Positions 1 through 8,848 are shown, counted from the stretch's first letter. The stretch: DNA of 64,000 nucleotides from Rubricoccus marinus (GCF_002257665.1 NZ_MQWB01000001.1:1892622-1956621), one strand, 5' to 3'. Notes: generated by a model not told the origin, from the sequence alone. A program made the numbers and translations.

Positions 1-1
1 G

Positions 2-1198
2 CGTCCCGCTCCCGGCCTCCTCACCGCCGGCGACGTGGACGACCACCTCAACTACGAGTACTTCCTCGGCTGGCTCGGCCGCTCGCTCGTCTCCGAGCAG
101 CGCCAGAGGCTGATCGGCGACCTCGACCTAGCGGACCGTGTGACGGTTCGCATCGTGGACCGCGTGGGCGCGCCGGTCGCGAACGCGCAGGTGCGCGTCG
201 AGGCCTCTGGCGGACGCCGCGCCGGCGGGCTGGTGACGCAGGCAGGGACCGACGGACGGCTCGAACTCTTCCCGACCTACGACTTCGGCCAGGGCGTGCG
301 GGACCTGGAGCTGTCCGTGACGCTCGCGGGGCAACGCGGCGCGACCGAGGAGCGCATCCGGCTCAACCGCCTGGGCGCCGACCGGGAGGTCACGATCCGC
401 CTCGCGGGCGACGCTCCCGGCCGCACGCGCCAGATGGACATCGCGTTCACGATCGACGTGACCGGCAGCATGGGCGACGAGTTGAACTACCTCACCGAGG
501 AGTTCCAGTCCATCGTGGAGCGCCTCAAGAGCCGCTACGATGGCGTCGACCTCCGCTTCGGCCTCGTCGCCTACCGCGACCAGGGCGACGAGTTCGTGGT
601 CCGCGACTACCCGTTCACCAGCGACATCCAGCGGATGCAGGGTCAGCTCAGCGACCTCCGCGCCTCTGGCGGCGGCGACTACCCGGAGGCGATGGACGAG
701 GCCTTCCGGGCCGCCCTCGATCTCGACTGGCGTCCGGGCGCCACGCGCCTCCTCTTCCTCGTCGCCGACGCGCCGCCGCACGATGGCAACATCGACGACA
801 TGATGGCGCACGTGCGTCGCGCGAGGGCCTCTGGCGTGCGCGTGTACCCGCTCGCCGCCAGCGGCGTGGCTGAGACCGCCGAAGTGGTGATGCGCACCGC
901 CGCCGCGCTCACGCAGGGCCGCCACCTATTCCTGACCGACGACTCCGGCATCGGCCGTAGCCACCAGGAGCCCAAAGTGGAGTGCTTTGTCGTGACCAAG
1001 CTCAACGACTTGCTCGTGCGCGTGATCGCCAGCGAGATCGAAGGCCGGCGGGTGGAGCCCTCGCGCCGCGAGGTCATCCGCGAGGTCGGCGACTACGACG
1101 CGGGCGTGTGCGAGAGCCAGCCCTTCGCTCAGCAGGGCCCCCAGATCTCGCCGCGCGGGCGGGACGAGTTGGGCGGCTACCTCACACCGAGCGAGTAA
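2..1198 (+). CDS. von Willebrand factor A domain protein, 5' end cut by window
   Basis: The reading frame is open to the left edge, so the true start lies outside; an in-frame GTG at 35 is probably internal. From that GTG, residues about 35-120 look like a carboxypeptidase-regulatory-like beta-sandwich. A vWA domain follows from about residue 133, with a MIDAS-type motif DVTGSMGDE, the core strand RFGLVAYRD and the later strand LLFLVADAPPH. Such domains bind metal and mediate protein contacts in extracytoplasmic or regulatory complexes. The partner is unknown because the upstream gene is missing. Three motif copies encode Ala-Ser-Gly inside the protein. Confidence 0.85.
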   Translation, partial: RPAPGLLTAGDVDDHLNYEYFLGWLGRSLVSEQRQRLIGDLDLADRVTVRIVDRVGAPVANAQVRVEASGGRRAGGLVTQAGTDGRLELFPTYDFGQGVRDLELSVTLAGQRGATEERIRLNRLGADREVTIRLAGDAPGRTRQMDIAFTIDVTGSMGDELNYLTEEFQSIVERLKSRYDGVDLRFGLVAYRDQGDEFVVRDYPFTSDIQRMQGQLSDLRASGGGDYPEAMDEAFRAALDLDWRPGATRLLFLVADAPPHDGNIDDMMAHVRRARASGVRVYPLAASGVAETAEVVMRTAAALTQGRHLFLTDDSGIGRSHQEPKVECFVVTKLNDLLVRVIASEIEGRRVEPSRREVIREVGDYDAGVCESQPFAQQGPQISPRGRDELGGYLTPSE

Positions 1199-1264
1199 GC
1201 GTCCCAGGCCTCTGGCGTGGCGCTGCTACTCGGCTCCTCCCGCCAGAGGCCTCTCGCGACGAAA

Positions 1265-1296
1265 AGAGCCCGCTCCGACGTACCGGAGCGGGCTCT
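1265..1296 (-). terminator. Intrinsic terminator hairpin after the SnoaL-like gene
   Basis: A perfect 13-base stem, AGAGCCCGCTCCG (1265-1277) with its complement (1284-1296), encloses a 6-base loop. Read on the minus strand it is followed by TTTTC. It lies just downstream of the minus-strand gene ending at 1319 and can also stop the plus-strand vWA transcript. Confidence 0.85.
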
Positions 1297-1318
1297 CTGT
1301 TTGAGCGGGCGCGAGCGC

Positions 1319-1675
1319 CTACAGCTTGTAGAAGCGCTCCTCCACGATCTGGCCGTCCTTCCACGTCTGGACAGCGACCTGGTCGTACTTCTGCACGCCG
1401 TAGTCGTTGTGCGTGAAGTCGAAGTGCCACTCGACGAGCGCCTTGCCCTTGTCCTCGTCGATCGCGACGGCCTTGACCTCGGCACCGCGGAACTCGGAGA
1501 GGCCGTTGACGAAGGCCTCCTCGTACGTGCGGTTGATGTCCTTGCCCTCGCGCGGCGGCTGACCGGCGTCGATCATCACGACGTTCTCGGCGTAGTAGTC
1601 CTCGAACGCGCCGAGGATGTCGCCGTTGAGGATGCGGTTGTTGAGGTCTTCGACCTTCTCTTTGAGATCTGACAT
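1319..1675 (-). CDS. SnoaL-like / NTF2-fold protein
   Basis: This 118-residue protein has the features of the SnoaL-like NTF2 fold: an N-terminal helix pair (EDLNNRILNGDILGAFEDYY), a segment NVVMIDAGQPPREGKD, then curved beta strands including KALVEWHFDFTHNDYGVQ. The family includes polyketide cyclases, isomerases and small ligand-binding proteins, so no reaction can be assigned. It stands alone, with a clear terminator downstream, and reads away from the neighbouring DNA glycosylase gene. Confidence 0.8.
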   Translation of the reverse strand: MSDLKEKVEDLNNRILNGDILGAFEDYYAENVVMIDAGQPPREGKDINRTYEEAFVNGLSEFRGAEVKAVAIDEDKGKALVEWHFDFTHNDYGVQKYDQVAVQTWKDGQIVEERFYKL

Positions 1676-1719
1676 GGGGTGGGGTTGTGAGGTGTGGCCT
1701 CAATACCTGTTACAACAAC

Positions 1720-2466
1720 CTATGTTTCAACAGAGGTCACCTTTTCCTGCCGCCGCTGCCCGAACGGGCACAACTCCAGGACCACGCACCGCTCGCACTC
1801 CGGCGTCCGCCAGTGGCAGACGCGCTGCCCGTGGAGCATCAGCACTTCGTGGTGGTCGTACACCTCGCGCGCGCCCCACTCCTCTGGGAGCATCGCTTCC
1901 AGCGCCTCGTGCGACGGGCCAACCGGCATCTTCTCGGGAATCCACCCCAGTCGTTGCGCCACGCGGTGGTGATGGCTATCCACGGGCAGCGCCGGCATCC
2001 GCAAGCGGCTGAACAGCAAGACCGCCGCGCTCGTCTTTGGCCCGACGCCCGGGATCGTCTCCAGCCACGCGCGCGCCTCCCGCACGCCGAGGTCCGCGAG
2101 CCAGTCCAGCGAGAGGCCTCTGGCGCCAGGGGCCTCCGCCGTGAACAGGTCCGGAGCCGGCCGCCGGTCGCCGATGGCTTTCAGCACGGCCTGAAGCCTC
2201 GGCGCCTTTTGCTCGGGCCACGTGCACGGCGCGATGGCCGCCTCCACCTCTGGCGTCGGCGCATCGCGCACGGCTTCCCACGAGGGGAAGCGATCGCGGA
2301 GCGCGCGGTAGGCGCGGGCGCTGTCCGCGTTCTTGGTCCGATGCGAGAGCAGCGCGGAGACGAGTTCGCTCAGCGGGTCCTTGCTGGAGAACCAGTCGAT
2401 GGGGCAGCCGTGCTCTTGGCACAGCGCGTCGTGGACGGCGAGGAATCGCTCGCGGGAAACGGTCAT
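1720..2466 (-). CDS. Endonuclease III family DNA glycosylase (HhH-GPD)
   Basis: This is a 248-residue base-excision repair enzyme. The helix-hairpin-helix is visible as IPGVGPKTSAAVLLF, whose lysine matches the catalytic lysine of bifunctional glycosylases. The following PVDSHHHRVAQRLG carries the catalytic aspartate. The C-terminus holds the iron-sulfur loop with spacing C-x6-C-x2-C-x5-C (CHWRTPECERCVVLELC). Family members excise oxidised pyrimidines and nick abasic sites. The central region is longer than in E. coli Nth, so the substrate may differ, and I therefore give no symbol. Two motif copies lie in the gene (Ala-Arg-Gly and Pro-Glu-Val contexts). Confidence 0.88.
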   Translation of the reverse strand: MTVSRERFLAVHDALCQEHGCPIDWFSSKDPLSELVSALLSHRTKNADSARAYRALRDRFPSWEAVRDAPTPEVEAAIAPCTWPEQKAPRLQAVLKAIGDRRPAPDLFTAEAPGARGLSLDWLADLGVREARAWLETIPGVGPKTSAAVLLFSRLRMPALPVDSHHHRVAQRLGWIPEKMPVGPSHEALEAMLPEEWGAREVYDHHEVLMLHGQRVCHWRTPECERCVVLELCPFGQRRQEKVTSVET

Positions 2467-2550
2467 GCGCGTCCGACCTCGCGCGCCGGGACCGGGTCCA
2501 CGCGCCTAGCTTTTCGGGGTCTCCCCCACCGCTCGCCTGCGCCCTCTGCG

Positions 2551-3018
2551 ATGACCGTCCGCTCCGTCCCCGCGTCCGCCGTCCGCCCCCTCCGCGCCGA
2601 AGTCCTGCGCCCCGGCCGCACGCCGGAATCCCTCGTCTACCCCGGCGACGACGCGCCTCTGGCGTTCCACGCCGGCGGTTTTATCGGCGACGAGATCCAC
2701 GGCATCGCGACGGTTTACCCGGAGCCGCCGCCAGAGGCCCATCGCGGAGACATCTCCGAGGAGGCGTACGGCACGTCCGCCACGTTCCGCCTGCGCGGCA
2801 TGGCGACAAGCGACATCGCCCGGAGCACAGGACTCGGACGCGAGGTGCTCCTCGCGTGCTTTGAGCACATCCGGGCCTCTGGCGGGCGCTTTCTGTGGTG
2901 CAACGCGCGGATCGGAGCGCTCGGGTTTTATGAGCGGATGGGCTGGACCGCCGTCGGCGAGGAGTTTGACATGCCGGGCATTGGCGGGCACTACGTGATG
3001 TGGATTGACCTGGGCTGA
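2551..3018 (+). CDS. GNAT family N-acetyltransferase
   Basis: The ATG at 2551 gives a 155-residue protein typical of GNAT acetyltransferases. The acetyl-CoA pyrophosphate loop is seen as RSTGLGREVL (R-x-x-G-x-G), followed by the amphipathic helix LLACFEHIRASGG. The C-terminal signature is WCNARIGALGFYERMGWTAV, as in enzymes that acetylate small amines or N-termini. The substrate cannot be predicted. The frame stays open far upstream, but only this start follows a non-coding gap and gives a protein of normal length. Several motif copies are present, including Ala-Ser-Gly in the acetyl-CoA helix. Confidence 0.85.
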   Translation: MTVRSVPASAVRPLRAEVLRPGRTPESLVYPGDDAPLAFHAGGFIGDEIHGIATVYPEPPPEAHRGDISEEAYGTSATFRLRGMATSDIARSTGLGREVLLACFEHIRASGGRFLWCNARIGALGFYERMGWTAVGEEFDMPGIGGHYVMWIDLG

Positions 3019-3096
3019 GCGCGCCACGCCAGAGGCCCTCTCGGAAGCGCTTCGTTCTCCGTAGGTTCACAACCTCCCTTTGGTCTTCCCCTCGCG

Positions 3097-4647
3097 ATGA
3101 AAATCCCTTCCCTCGTCCTCCGGCAGCTTTACACCAACGGCAGCCTCACGCCCACGGCCTCTGGCGCCCAGTTTTCGCTCAAGAACCGCCTGACCGACGC
3201 CAAACTGACCGGGCTCAAGCGCGTCACGATCGGCGGGCAGGAAGTCTCGGCCGACCGGCTCACGCTTAGCGTGGAAGGCGGGGAGCGGTTCGACGCGAGC
3301 GACATCTCCTCGACCAACCCCGTCCAGTTCCCCCTCCGCCAGGTGGTCCACGTGATGGCGCCGGGCGTGACCGTGGACGAGGGCGTCCACGAGATCAAGC
3401 TGGAGTTCGAGATCGAGGGGATGGGCCCGCTCAAGTTCAAAGTCAAGGACTCCATCCAGGCAGAGCGCCCAGCGCTGGACGAGAAAAAGGTGCCGCGCAT
3501 CGCCGAGGACGACTACGGCGAGGAGGCGATCAAGACGCGCCAGCGGTTTATCGAGGAGCACGCCGGGACCACGCTGGAGCACATCCCGAGCTACTCGTTC
3601 GATCCGCAAGGCCTGCAAGGCAACATCGAGGCATTTACGGGCGTGGCGCAGATCCCGCTCGGCATCGCGGGGCCGCTCCGGGTCAACGGCGAGTACGCGC
3701 AGGGCGAATTTTACATCCCGATGGCGACGACCGAGGGCACGCTCGTGGCGAGCTACAACCGGGGCATGAAGGTGCTCAACCTCTCGGGCGGGGTCACCTG
3801 CACGGTCTCGGACGACTCCATGCAGCGCGCGCCGGTCTTCATCTTCGAGAACGCCAGAGGCGCCCGCGACTTCCGCACGTGGCTGGACGAGAACTTCGAC
3901 GAGATCGCCGCTCAGGCGGAATCGACGACGAGCGTTGGCAAGCTGCAGTACATCGACACGTACCTCTCCAACCACTTCGCGTTCTGCCGCTTCAACTTCC
4001 ACACGGGGGACGCGGCCGGGCAGAACATGGTGGGCCGGGCCACCTTCGCGGCGTGCTCGTGGATCTTGGAAAACGCGCCCGGCATCCGGCGCTTCTACCT
4101 GGAGTCCAACTTCGCGACGGACAAGAAGGCCTCGATGGTCAACATCATGCGGACGCGCGGCAAGCGCGTCACCGCGGAGTGCAAGATCTCGGGCGACGTG
4201 CTGCGCCAGCACATGCGCGTGGAGCCCAAGGGGCTGGCCTACCACTGGGGCGTGGCCGCCGGCATCGGCTCGGTGCTCTCGGGCGCGAACAACAACGGCC
4301 TCCACAGCCCCAACGGGATCACGGCCATGTTTATCGCCACAGGCCAGGACGTCGCAAACGTCTCGGAGTCCTCCGCCGCGATCCTCTACGCCGAGCACAC
4401 CGACGACGACGATCTGTTCATGTCCATCACGATCCCGAGCCTGATCGTCGCGACGTACGGCGGCGGGACGGGGCTGGCGACGCAGCGCGAGAGCCTGGAG
4501 ATGATGGGCTGCTACGGCAAGGACAAGGTGCGCAAGCTGGCCGAGATCATCGCGGGCGTCGTCCTCGCGGGCGAGATCAGCCTCGCGAGCGCGATCTCGT
4601 CCAACGACTGGGTTTCGTCCCACGAGAAGTACGGCCGCAACCGGTAA
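3097..4647 (+). CDS. Hydroxymethylglutaryl-CoA reductase, class I-like, with a novel N-terminal domain
   Basis: This 516-residue protein would reduce HMG-CoA to mevalonate. The catalytic core starts near residue 145. Signatures are AQIPLGIAGPL, the glutamate loop MATTEGTLVAS, SNFATDKKASMVN with the catalytic lysine, FIATGQDVANVSESS with the catalytic aspartate, and GGTGLATQRESLEMMGCYG. A histidine near the C-terminus (SSHEKYGRNR) fits the general acid. In place of the eukaryotic membrane anchor there is a soluble N-terminal region of about 130 residues, rich in beta strands, that I do not recognise. It is monocistronic between the GNAT gene and an ABC1 kinase. A dxs gene for the alternative isoprenoid route lies at 32800. 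Confidence 0.92.
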   Translation: MKIPSLVLRQLYTNGSLTPTASGAQFSLKNRLTDAKLTGLKRVTIGGQEVSADRLTLSVEGGERFDASDISSTNPVQFPLRQVVHVMAPGVTVDEGVHEIKLEFEIEGMGPLKFKVKDSIQAERPALDEKKVPRIAEDDYGEEAIKTRQRFIEEHAGTTLEHIPSYSFDPQGLQGNIEAFTGVAQIPLGIAGPLRVNGEYAQGEFYIPMATTEGTLVASYNRGMKVLNLSGGVTCTVSDDSMQRAPVFIFENARGARDFRTWLDENFDEIAAQAESTTSVGKLQYIDTYLSNHFAFCRFNFHTGDAAGQNMVGRATFAACSWILENAPGIRRFYLESNFATDKKASMVNIMRTRGKRVTAECKISGDVLRQHMRVEPKGLAYHWGVAAGIGSVLSGANNNGLHSPNGITAMFIATGQDVANVSESSAAILYAEHTDDDDLFMSITIPSLIVATYGGGTGLATQRESLEMMGCYGKDKVRKLAEIIAGVVLAGEISLASAISSNDWVSSHEKYGRNR

Positions 4648-4697
4648 GGGCGATTCGGAATCGAGGGATGCAGTCCTGACCTCTGGCGTTCAGAGCG

Positions 4698-4715
4698 GCC
4701 TCTGGCGCCAGAGGC
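4698..4715. repeat. Motif palindrome, type A (GCGC centre)
   Basis: A perfect 18-base palindrome of two motifs facing each other, about 50 bases after the HMG-CoA reductase stop codon. Another single motif copy sits just upstream at 4680. Confidence 0.95.
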
Positions 4716-4734
4716 GCGCCCTGGCCTCCCGTAG

Positions 4735-4755
4735 GGACACACCGCCGGTGTGTCC
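4735..4755. other. Perfect hairpin in the gap before the ABC1 kinase gene
   Basis: GGACACACC (4735-4743) pairs exactly with GGTGTGTCC (4747-4755) around a 3-base GCC loop. No T tract follows, so it may be a factor-dependent terminator or a protein site. Apart from this, the motif palindrome and single motif copies, I see nothing in 4648-4929. Confidence 0.6.
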
Positions 4756-4929
4756 ACCGGCCGGACCGCTGTGGCGTTCGCGACTGCTGCGCTGCCCTAA
4801 AGGCGACTCGGTAGGCTGTGTTGCTCAATACGTCGGATCGGTTACGCCGGAGGCTCGCGTTCCGGGCCGATCCCCCCCATTCGCCAGAGGCCCCGGGAGC
4901 CTCCCCCCGCCCCGATGGTAGACTGACGC

Positions 4930-7032
4930 ATGGCCGACCGCCCTGACCTCGACTCGCCAGAGGAGACCGTCCCGTTCTCGGAGACGGTCCCCGACGCGCA
5001 CCGCCCCTACGTCACGCCCGCCTCTGGCGACGGCGCCGAGGGCTCGGGGCCAGACGACGTGCCGCCCGCAGGCGCCGAGCCGACCGAGAACGCCGAGGGC
5101 GAGACGCTGAGCGAAGAGATTGAGCACGCCGAGACGCCAGCGGCCTCTGGCGGGAGCGCGGCGGTCCGCGCCGAAGCCGCGCCGGGACCGGTCTCGGTGA
5201 TCTCCTCCCGCGTGCGGCAGACCAAGACGACGCCCGCCGAAAGCGAGCGGGTCATCGTCCGTGAGTTGCGCAAGCTCGCGCGGCGCCAGAAGCCCGAGGT
5301 GGAGGTCGATGCGGGCACCCTCGCGGCGCAAGAGGCCGGCTTCGAAGTGATGGAGCTCGGCCCACCGCCGACGCTCGTGCGGCGCTACTTCACCATCCTG
5401 CGGCACTCCATCGGGCTCGTGTACGGCAGCGCGGTGGCCGTCGCGCGAGACCGGGAGCAGTTCGCGTGGGTAAAGGGGTTCCCCCTCTTTCTGATCCGCA
5501 TCGCGGCGTTTTTCGTGCGGCCGTTTACCTCGCGAGAGCTCCGCCGGTTGCCGCTGGAAACGCAGCTCCGCCGCCGATTGGAGCTTCTCGGGCCGACCTA
5601 CATCAAGCTGGGGCAGGTGCTGGCCCTCCGCGAGGACATCCTGCCGGCGTTTATCACCGAGGAGCTGAAAAACCTGCTGGACCGTCTCCCGGTCATGCCG
5701 TTCCCGGAGTACCAGGACCGCGTCGCCAGAGGCCTCGGGCGGCCCATCGACGAGATGTTCGAGTGGATCGACCCGACGCCGATCGGCAGCGCGAGCATCG
5801 GTCAGATCCATCGCGCGCGCACGCTGGGCACGCCAGAGGCGCCGGGGGAGAACGTGATCCTCAAGGTGGTCAAGCCGCACATCTACGTGATCCTGAAGCG
5901 GGACGCGCGGCTGCTTGGTTTCGCGGGGCGCTTCCTGCAGATCTTTTTCTCGCGCTACCAGCCCAAGCGCATCCTGGACGAGTTCGCGGAATACACCCTC
6001 CGCGAGGTGGACCTGCGGCGCGAGGCGGACAACGCGGAGCAGCTTGCGCTCAACTTCGCGGACATGCCGCAGATCCGCTTCCCGCGCATCTACCGCGACC
6101 TCTCCTCGCGGCTCGTGATGACGATGGAGCTGTTCGACGGCATCCGGCCGGACATGCCCGCGGCTACGACGCTGCCTCTGGCGGTGCGAGAGGAGATCGT
6201 GGACCTGGGCGCCAGGAGCATTATCCGGATGCTGTACCAGGACGGCTTTTTCCACGCCGACCTGCACCCGGGCAACCTCTTCTTGCTGGACACCGCGCCG
6301 GACCCGGCCACGGGCAAGACCGAGCCCAAGATCGGATTCATCGACCTTGGTATGGTGGGGTACTTCGACGGCGAGCTCAGGCGGACGCTGATGTACTACT
6401 ACTTCTCCCTCGTGACGGGCGACGCGGAGAACGCGGCGCGGTACCTCACGAGCGTGGCCGAGGCCGGGCCGAAAAGCGACACGGCGGGGTTCCAGCGCGC
6501 CGTGGCCGAGATCTGCCGCCGCTTCTACCGCGCGAGCAAGTACGGAGACTTCTCCATCGCGCAGCTCATCATGGAGAGCGTGAGCCTGGGCGGCACGTAC
6601 CGGATGTACTTCCCCATCGAGCTCGTGCTGATGACCAAGGCGCTCGTGACGTTCGAGGGCGTGGGCAACGCGCTGATTCCGGGCATCGACGTGGCGGACG
6701 TGAGCCAGAAGCACGTCTCGCGCCTGTTCCGACGCCAGTTCAACCCGGCGACGCTGCTCAAGGAAAGCTTCCGCAATGCGCCGGAGCTTGTCGACCTCCT
6801 GATCAAGAGCCCGAGCCTGGCGGCCGAGGGTCTGCGCTTCCTGGAGACCAAGATCCGGCAGCCCGGCGGCTCGCCTCTGGCGGGGCTGCGCTCGGCGCTC
6901 CTCGCGGGCGCGCTCTTCGTCTCCGGCACGCTCGCGGCCACGCTGGACCTGTTGGACGCGACGGTCTCGATCTGGTGGCTGTGGGTGCCCGCCTACGCCC
7001 TCGCGGCGATGCTGGCGATGAAGCGCTCCTGA
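4930..7032 (+). CDS. ABC1/AarF/UbiB family atypical kinase
   Basis: This 700-residue protein belongs to the ABC1 (UbiB/ADCK) family linked to isoprenoid-lipid and quinone metabolism. Residues 1-130 are acidic and low in complexity, which is unusual for the family. The family KxGQ motif appears as YIKLGQVLALREDILP at about residue 222. An ATP-site lysine lies in ENVILKVVKPH, the catalytic-loop signature is HADLHPGNLFLL near 445, and the metal-binding aspartate is in GFIDLGMVGYFDGE. Two hydrophobic segments at the extreme C-terminus (from about 655) probably anchor it to the membrane. At least seven motif copies lie in the gene, several of them in the low-complexity N-terminus. Confidence 0.88.
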   Translation: MADRPDLDSPEETVPFSETVPDAHRPYVTPASGDGAEGSGPDDVPPAGAEPTENAEGETLSEEIEHAETPAASGGSAAVRAEAAPGPVSVISSRVRQTKTTPAESERVIVRELRKLARRQKPEVEVDAGTLAAQEAGFEVMELGPPPTLVRRYFTILRHSIGLVYGSAVAVARDREQFAWVKGFPLFLIRIAAFFVRPFTSRELRRLPLETQLRRRLELLGPTYIKLGQVLALREDILPAFITEELKNLLDRLPVMPFPEYQDRVARGLGRPIDEMFEWIDPTPIGSASIGQIHRARTLGTPEAPGENVILKVVKPHIYVILKRDARLLGFAGRFLQIFFSRYQPKRILDEFAEYTLREVDLRREADNAEQLALNFADMPQIRFPRIYRDLSSRLVMTMELFDGIRPDMPAATTLPLAVREEIVDLGARSIIRMLYQDGFFHADLHPGNLFLLDTAPDPATGKTEPKIGFIDLGMVGYFDGELRRTLMYYYFSLVTGDAENAARYLTSVAEAGPKSDTAGFQRAVAEICRRFYRASKYGDFSIAQLIMESVSLGGTYRMYFPIELVLMTKALVTFEGVGNALIPGIDVADVSQKHVSRLFRRQFNPATLLKESFRNAPELVDLLIKSPSLAAEGLRFLETKIRQPGGSPLAGLRSALLAGALFVSGTLAATLDLLDATVSIWWLWVPAYALAAMLAMKRS

Positions 7033-7050
7033 GCCTCTGGCGCCAGAGGC
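7033..7050. repeat. Motif palindrome, type A, abutting a TGA stop
   Basis: The palindrome begins directly after the TGA stop codon of the ABC1 kinase gene (7030-7032) and lies between it and the convergent integrase gene. Confidence 0.95.
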
Positions 7051-7077
7051 CAAGACGCCTGAGGCGCGCGTGGGCGC

Positions 7078-8055
7078 TCAGGCCAGGGCGTCCAGCGGGC
7101 TACGGATGCCGCGGCCGTTGAGGTCGGCGACGTGGAGGTAGATCTGCGTCGTCTTGATCTTCGCGTGGCCCAGGAGATCCTGAACGGTTCGGATATCGGT
7201 CCCGGATTCGAGTAGGTGCGTCGCGAACGAGTGCCGAAGCGTGTGGCACGTCGTGCGCTTTTCGAGGCCGGCCTCGCGGGCCGCACGGCGCACGGCCTTT
7301 TGCACGACGGAGGGCGAGAGATGGTGGCGATGCGTGCGGCCGGTCTCTGGATCGCGTGAGAGTTGCCGGGAGGGAAAGAGAAACTGCCATCCGATCTCCC
7401 AGGCGGCGCGGCTGTACTTGGCGCCTAGGGCGTGTGGGAGGCGGGCTTCGCCGTAGCCTCTGGCGAGATCGCGCGCGTGGAGGCGTCGGACGCGGTCGCG
7501 CTGGAACGCGAGCGCCTCGGTAAGAGAAAGGGGCACGATGCTCACGCGGTCCTTTCGCCCTTTGCCTTGCTGCACGGTGAGCTGATTCCGCTCCAGGTCC
7601 AGATCCTTCACCCGAAGCCGGAGGGCACCTCGGAGGCGTAGCCCCGCTCCGTACAGGAGGGAAGCGACGGTCTTGGGCGTTCCCTCCATGCGATGCAGCA
7701 GGGCAGAGATGTCCGTCTTGCTCAGCACGGTCGGGATGCGCGGGGGCTTTGTCGCGCGGACGATGCCGTTGACGGCGTCGAGCGGGCGGCCCAGCACGGC
7801 ATCGTACAGGAACAGGAGCGCCGACAGCGCCAGGACCTGTGTGCTGGCCGCGATGTTGCGCTCCACGGCGAGGTGCGTGAGAAATGCCTGCACCTCGGGC
7901 TCTGACATCTCACGCGGGTGGTGCGTGCCGTGATAGCGGATGTAGCGCTTGATCCAGTACCAATAGGTGGTGAGCGTGGCAGCACTCAGGTGCCGCACGA
8001 GTGCGGCTGTGCGGACCCGCTCTTGAAGCTTCGGGGACGTCTGCGCTGGGTTCAT
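7078..8055 (-). CDS. intI: Integron integrase (tyrosine recombinase, IntI family)
   Basis: This is a tyrosine recombinase that integrates gene cassettes by attI x attC recombination. The N-terminal core-binding domain shows TLTTYWYWIKRYIRYHG. The catalytic set is visible as the arginine in LLYGAGLR, the lysine in QQGKGRKDR, HTLRHSFATHLL (H-x-x-R), LLGHAKIKTTQIY with the second histidine and the nucleophilic tyrosine. The IntI-specific insertion is present between the lysine and H-x-x-R: KYSRAAWEIGWQFLFPS and THRHHLSP. I chose the ATG at 8055 (325 residues); a GTG at 8091 would add 12 residues and give 337. It is transcribed away from its cassettes, as in all integrons. It holds a resident motif copy at 7455, so it is not a recent arrival. 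Confidence 0.95.
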   Translation of the reverse strand: MNPAQTSPKLQERVRTAALVRHLSAATLTTYWYWIKRYIRYHGTHHPREMSEPEVQAFLTHLAVERNIAASTQVLALSALLFLYDAVLGRPLDAVNGIVRATKPPRIPTVLSKTDISALLHRMEGTPKTVASLLYGAGLRLRGALRLRVKDLDLERNQLTVQQGKGRKDRVSIVPLSLTEALAFQRDRVRRLHARDLARGYGEARLPHALGAKYSRAAWEIGWQFLFPSRQLSRDPETGRTHRHHLSPSVVQKAVRRAAREAGLEKRTTCHTLRHSFATHLLESGTDIRTVQDLLGHAKIKTTQIYLHVADLNGRGIRSPLDALA

Positions 8056-8138
8056 AGGGACGCCAGAGGCCAAACTTGCCCGTGTAGACACGCTTTTGCA
8101 TCGTTCGTAACATGGACGCTTTACGGATGTTCTGACGC

Positions 8139-8232
8139 ATGAAGTGCGGAAACCGTCGCTTCATACCGCCCAGCTTCCGCTTTTTGTCCCGATTCCGGAC
8201 TTCATCCGGCACTCAGTGCCGCTGAAGTACTA
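8139..8232. promoter_or_regulatory. Probable attI recombination region
   Basis: This stretch lies between the integrase gene and the first cassette junction, where attI and the cassette promoter are expected. It contains two inverted repeats. ATGAAG (8139-8144) pairs with CTTCAT (8159-8164). ACTTCA (8199-8204) and GGCAC pair with GTGCC and TGAAGT (to 8228), ending 4 bases before the crossover. The crossover is the GTTAGCT at 8233-8239, which matches the inverse core AGCTAAC at 8849. Assigning attI to this interval is inference from position. Confidence 0.7.
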
Positions 8233-8260
8233 GTTAGCTGGCACTCCCACCCTGCAATCT

Positions 8261-8839
8261 GTGAACTGGGCTACTGAACTCGCTAGTCTCCACGTGCCGG
8301 GGGATGGCACCTCACGGGTCTTCGGAATCGTCTTGTATACGAGGGAGCACGCTAACATCAAGCGGCTGCTCGACGACGAGGACTACTGGGCTTCGCTTGA
8401 CGAAGTGTCCGGTCCACTCTGGCACGTTCTAGCCGTAAGGGCTCAGCCTGGCCGATATACGTTTCCGAGATCGCGGCCTGGGCAGATCAGCATGATGGTC
8501 CAGGTATGGAGAGAACCCAATGCGAACAAGCAATTGCTCAGTGATTTCGGCCTCCGCTCCACTGAACAGCTTCCGTGCTTGGCTGTCTTCACACGCTTAG
8601 AATCGGGAGACTTAGCCACGACATCCATCCGGCTCAGCGACGCAAGCATCGAGGCGGCTTACAAATCGCTGAAAGATGCAATAGCCGTCGTCTCAGGCGC
8701 CCTAAGCAAGGTTCATGATGAGTATGTCCTAGAAGAAGGGGCGTATCGAGCGGTTGAAGCAGCTGTGTTGAATCACAACCAATGGCGTAAGCTCAGCGCG
8801 GCTGGGAGACTGATAGAGCGTTTCTTAAATGCCTCCTAA
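8261..8839 (+). CDS. Integron cassette 1: protein of unknown function
   Basis: A 192-residue soluble protein starting at a GTG 28 bases after the cassette boundary, with its stop 9 bases before the attC. I do not recognise a family. It has a mixed alpha/beta look, with strands such as VFGIVLYTR and LPCLAVFTRLESG, a conserved-looking segment YTFPRSRPGQISMMVQ, and a helical C-terminus. There is no signal peptide or membrane segment. Base composition is visibly lower in GC than its neighbours and the gene has no motif copy, both fitting recent acquisition. Confidence 0.75.
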   Translation: MNWATELASLHVPGDGTSRVFGIVLYTREHANIKRLLDDEDYWASLDEVSGPLWHVLAVRAQPGRYTFPRSRPGQISMMVQVWREPNANKQLLSDFGLRSTEQLPCLAVFTRLESGDLATTSIRLSDASIEAAYKSLKDAIAVVSGALSKVHDEYVLEEGAYRAVEAAVLNHNQWRKLSAAGRLIERFLNAS

Positions 8840-8848
8840 ACCCGTGCC

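Noticed and set aside
4825-7053. A 742-codon minus-strand frame over the ABC1 kinase gene, and similar long frames opposite HMG-CoA reductase, mutS, bamA and dxs
   Set aside because: Each mirrors a well-supported gene and gives Arg/His/Asp-rich sequence without family signatures.
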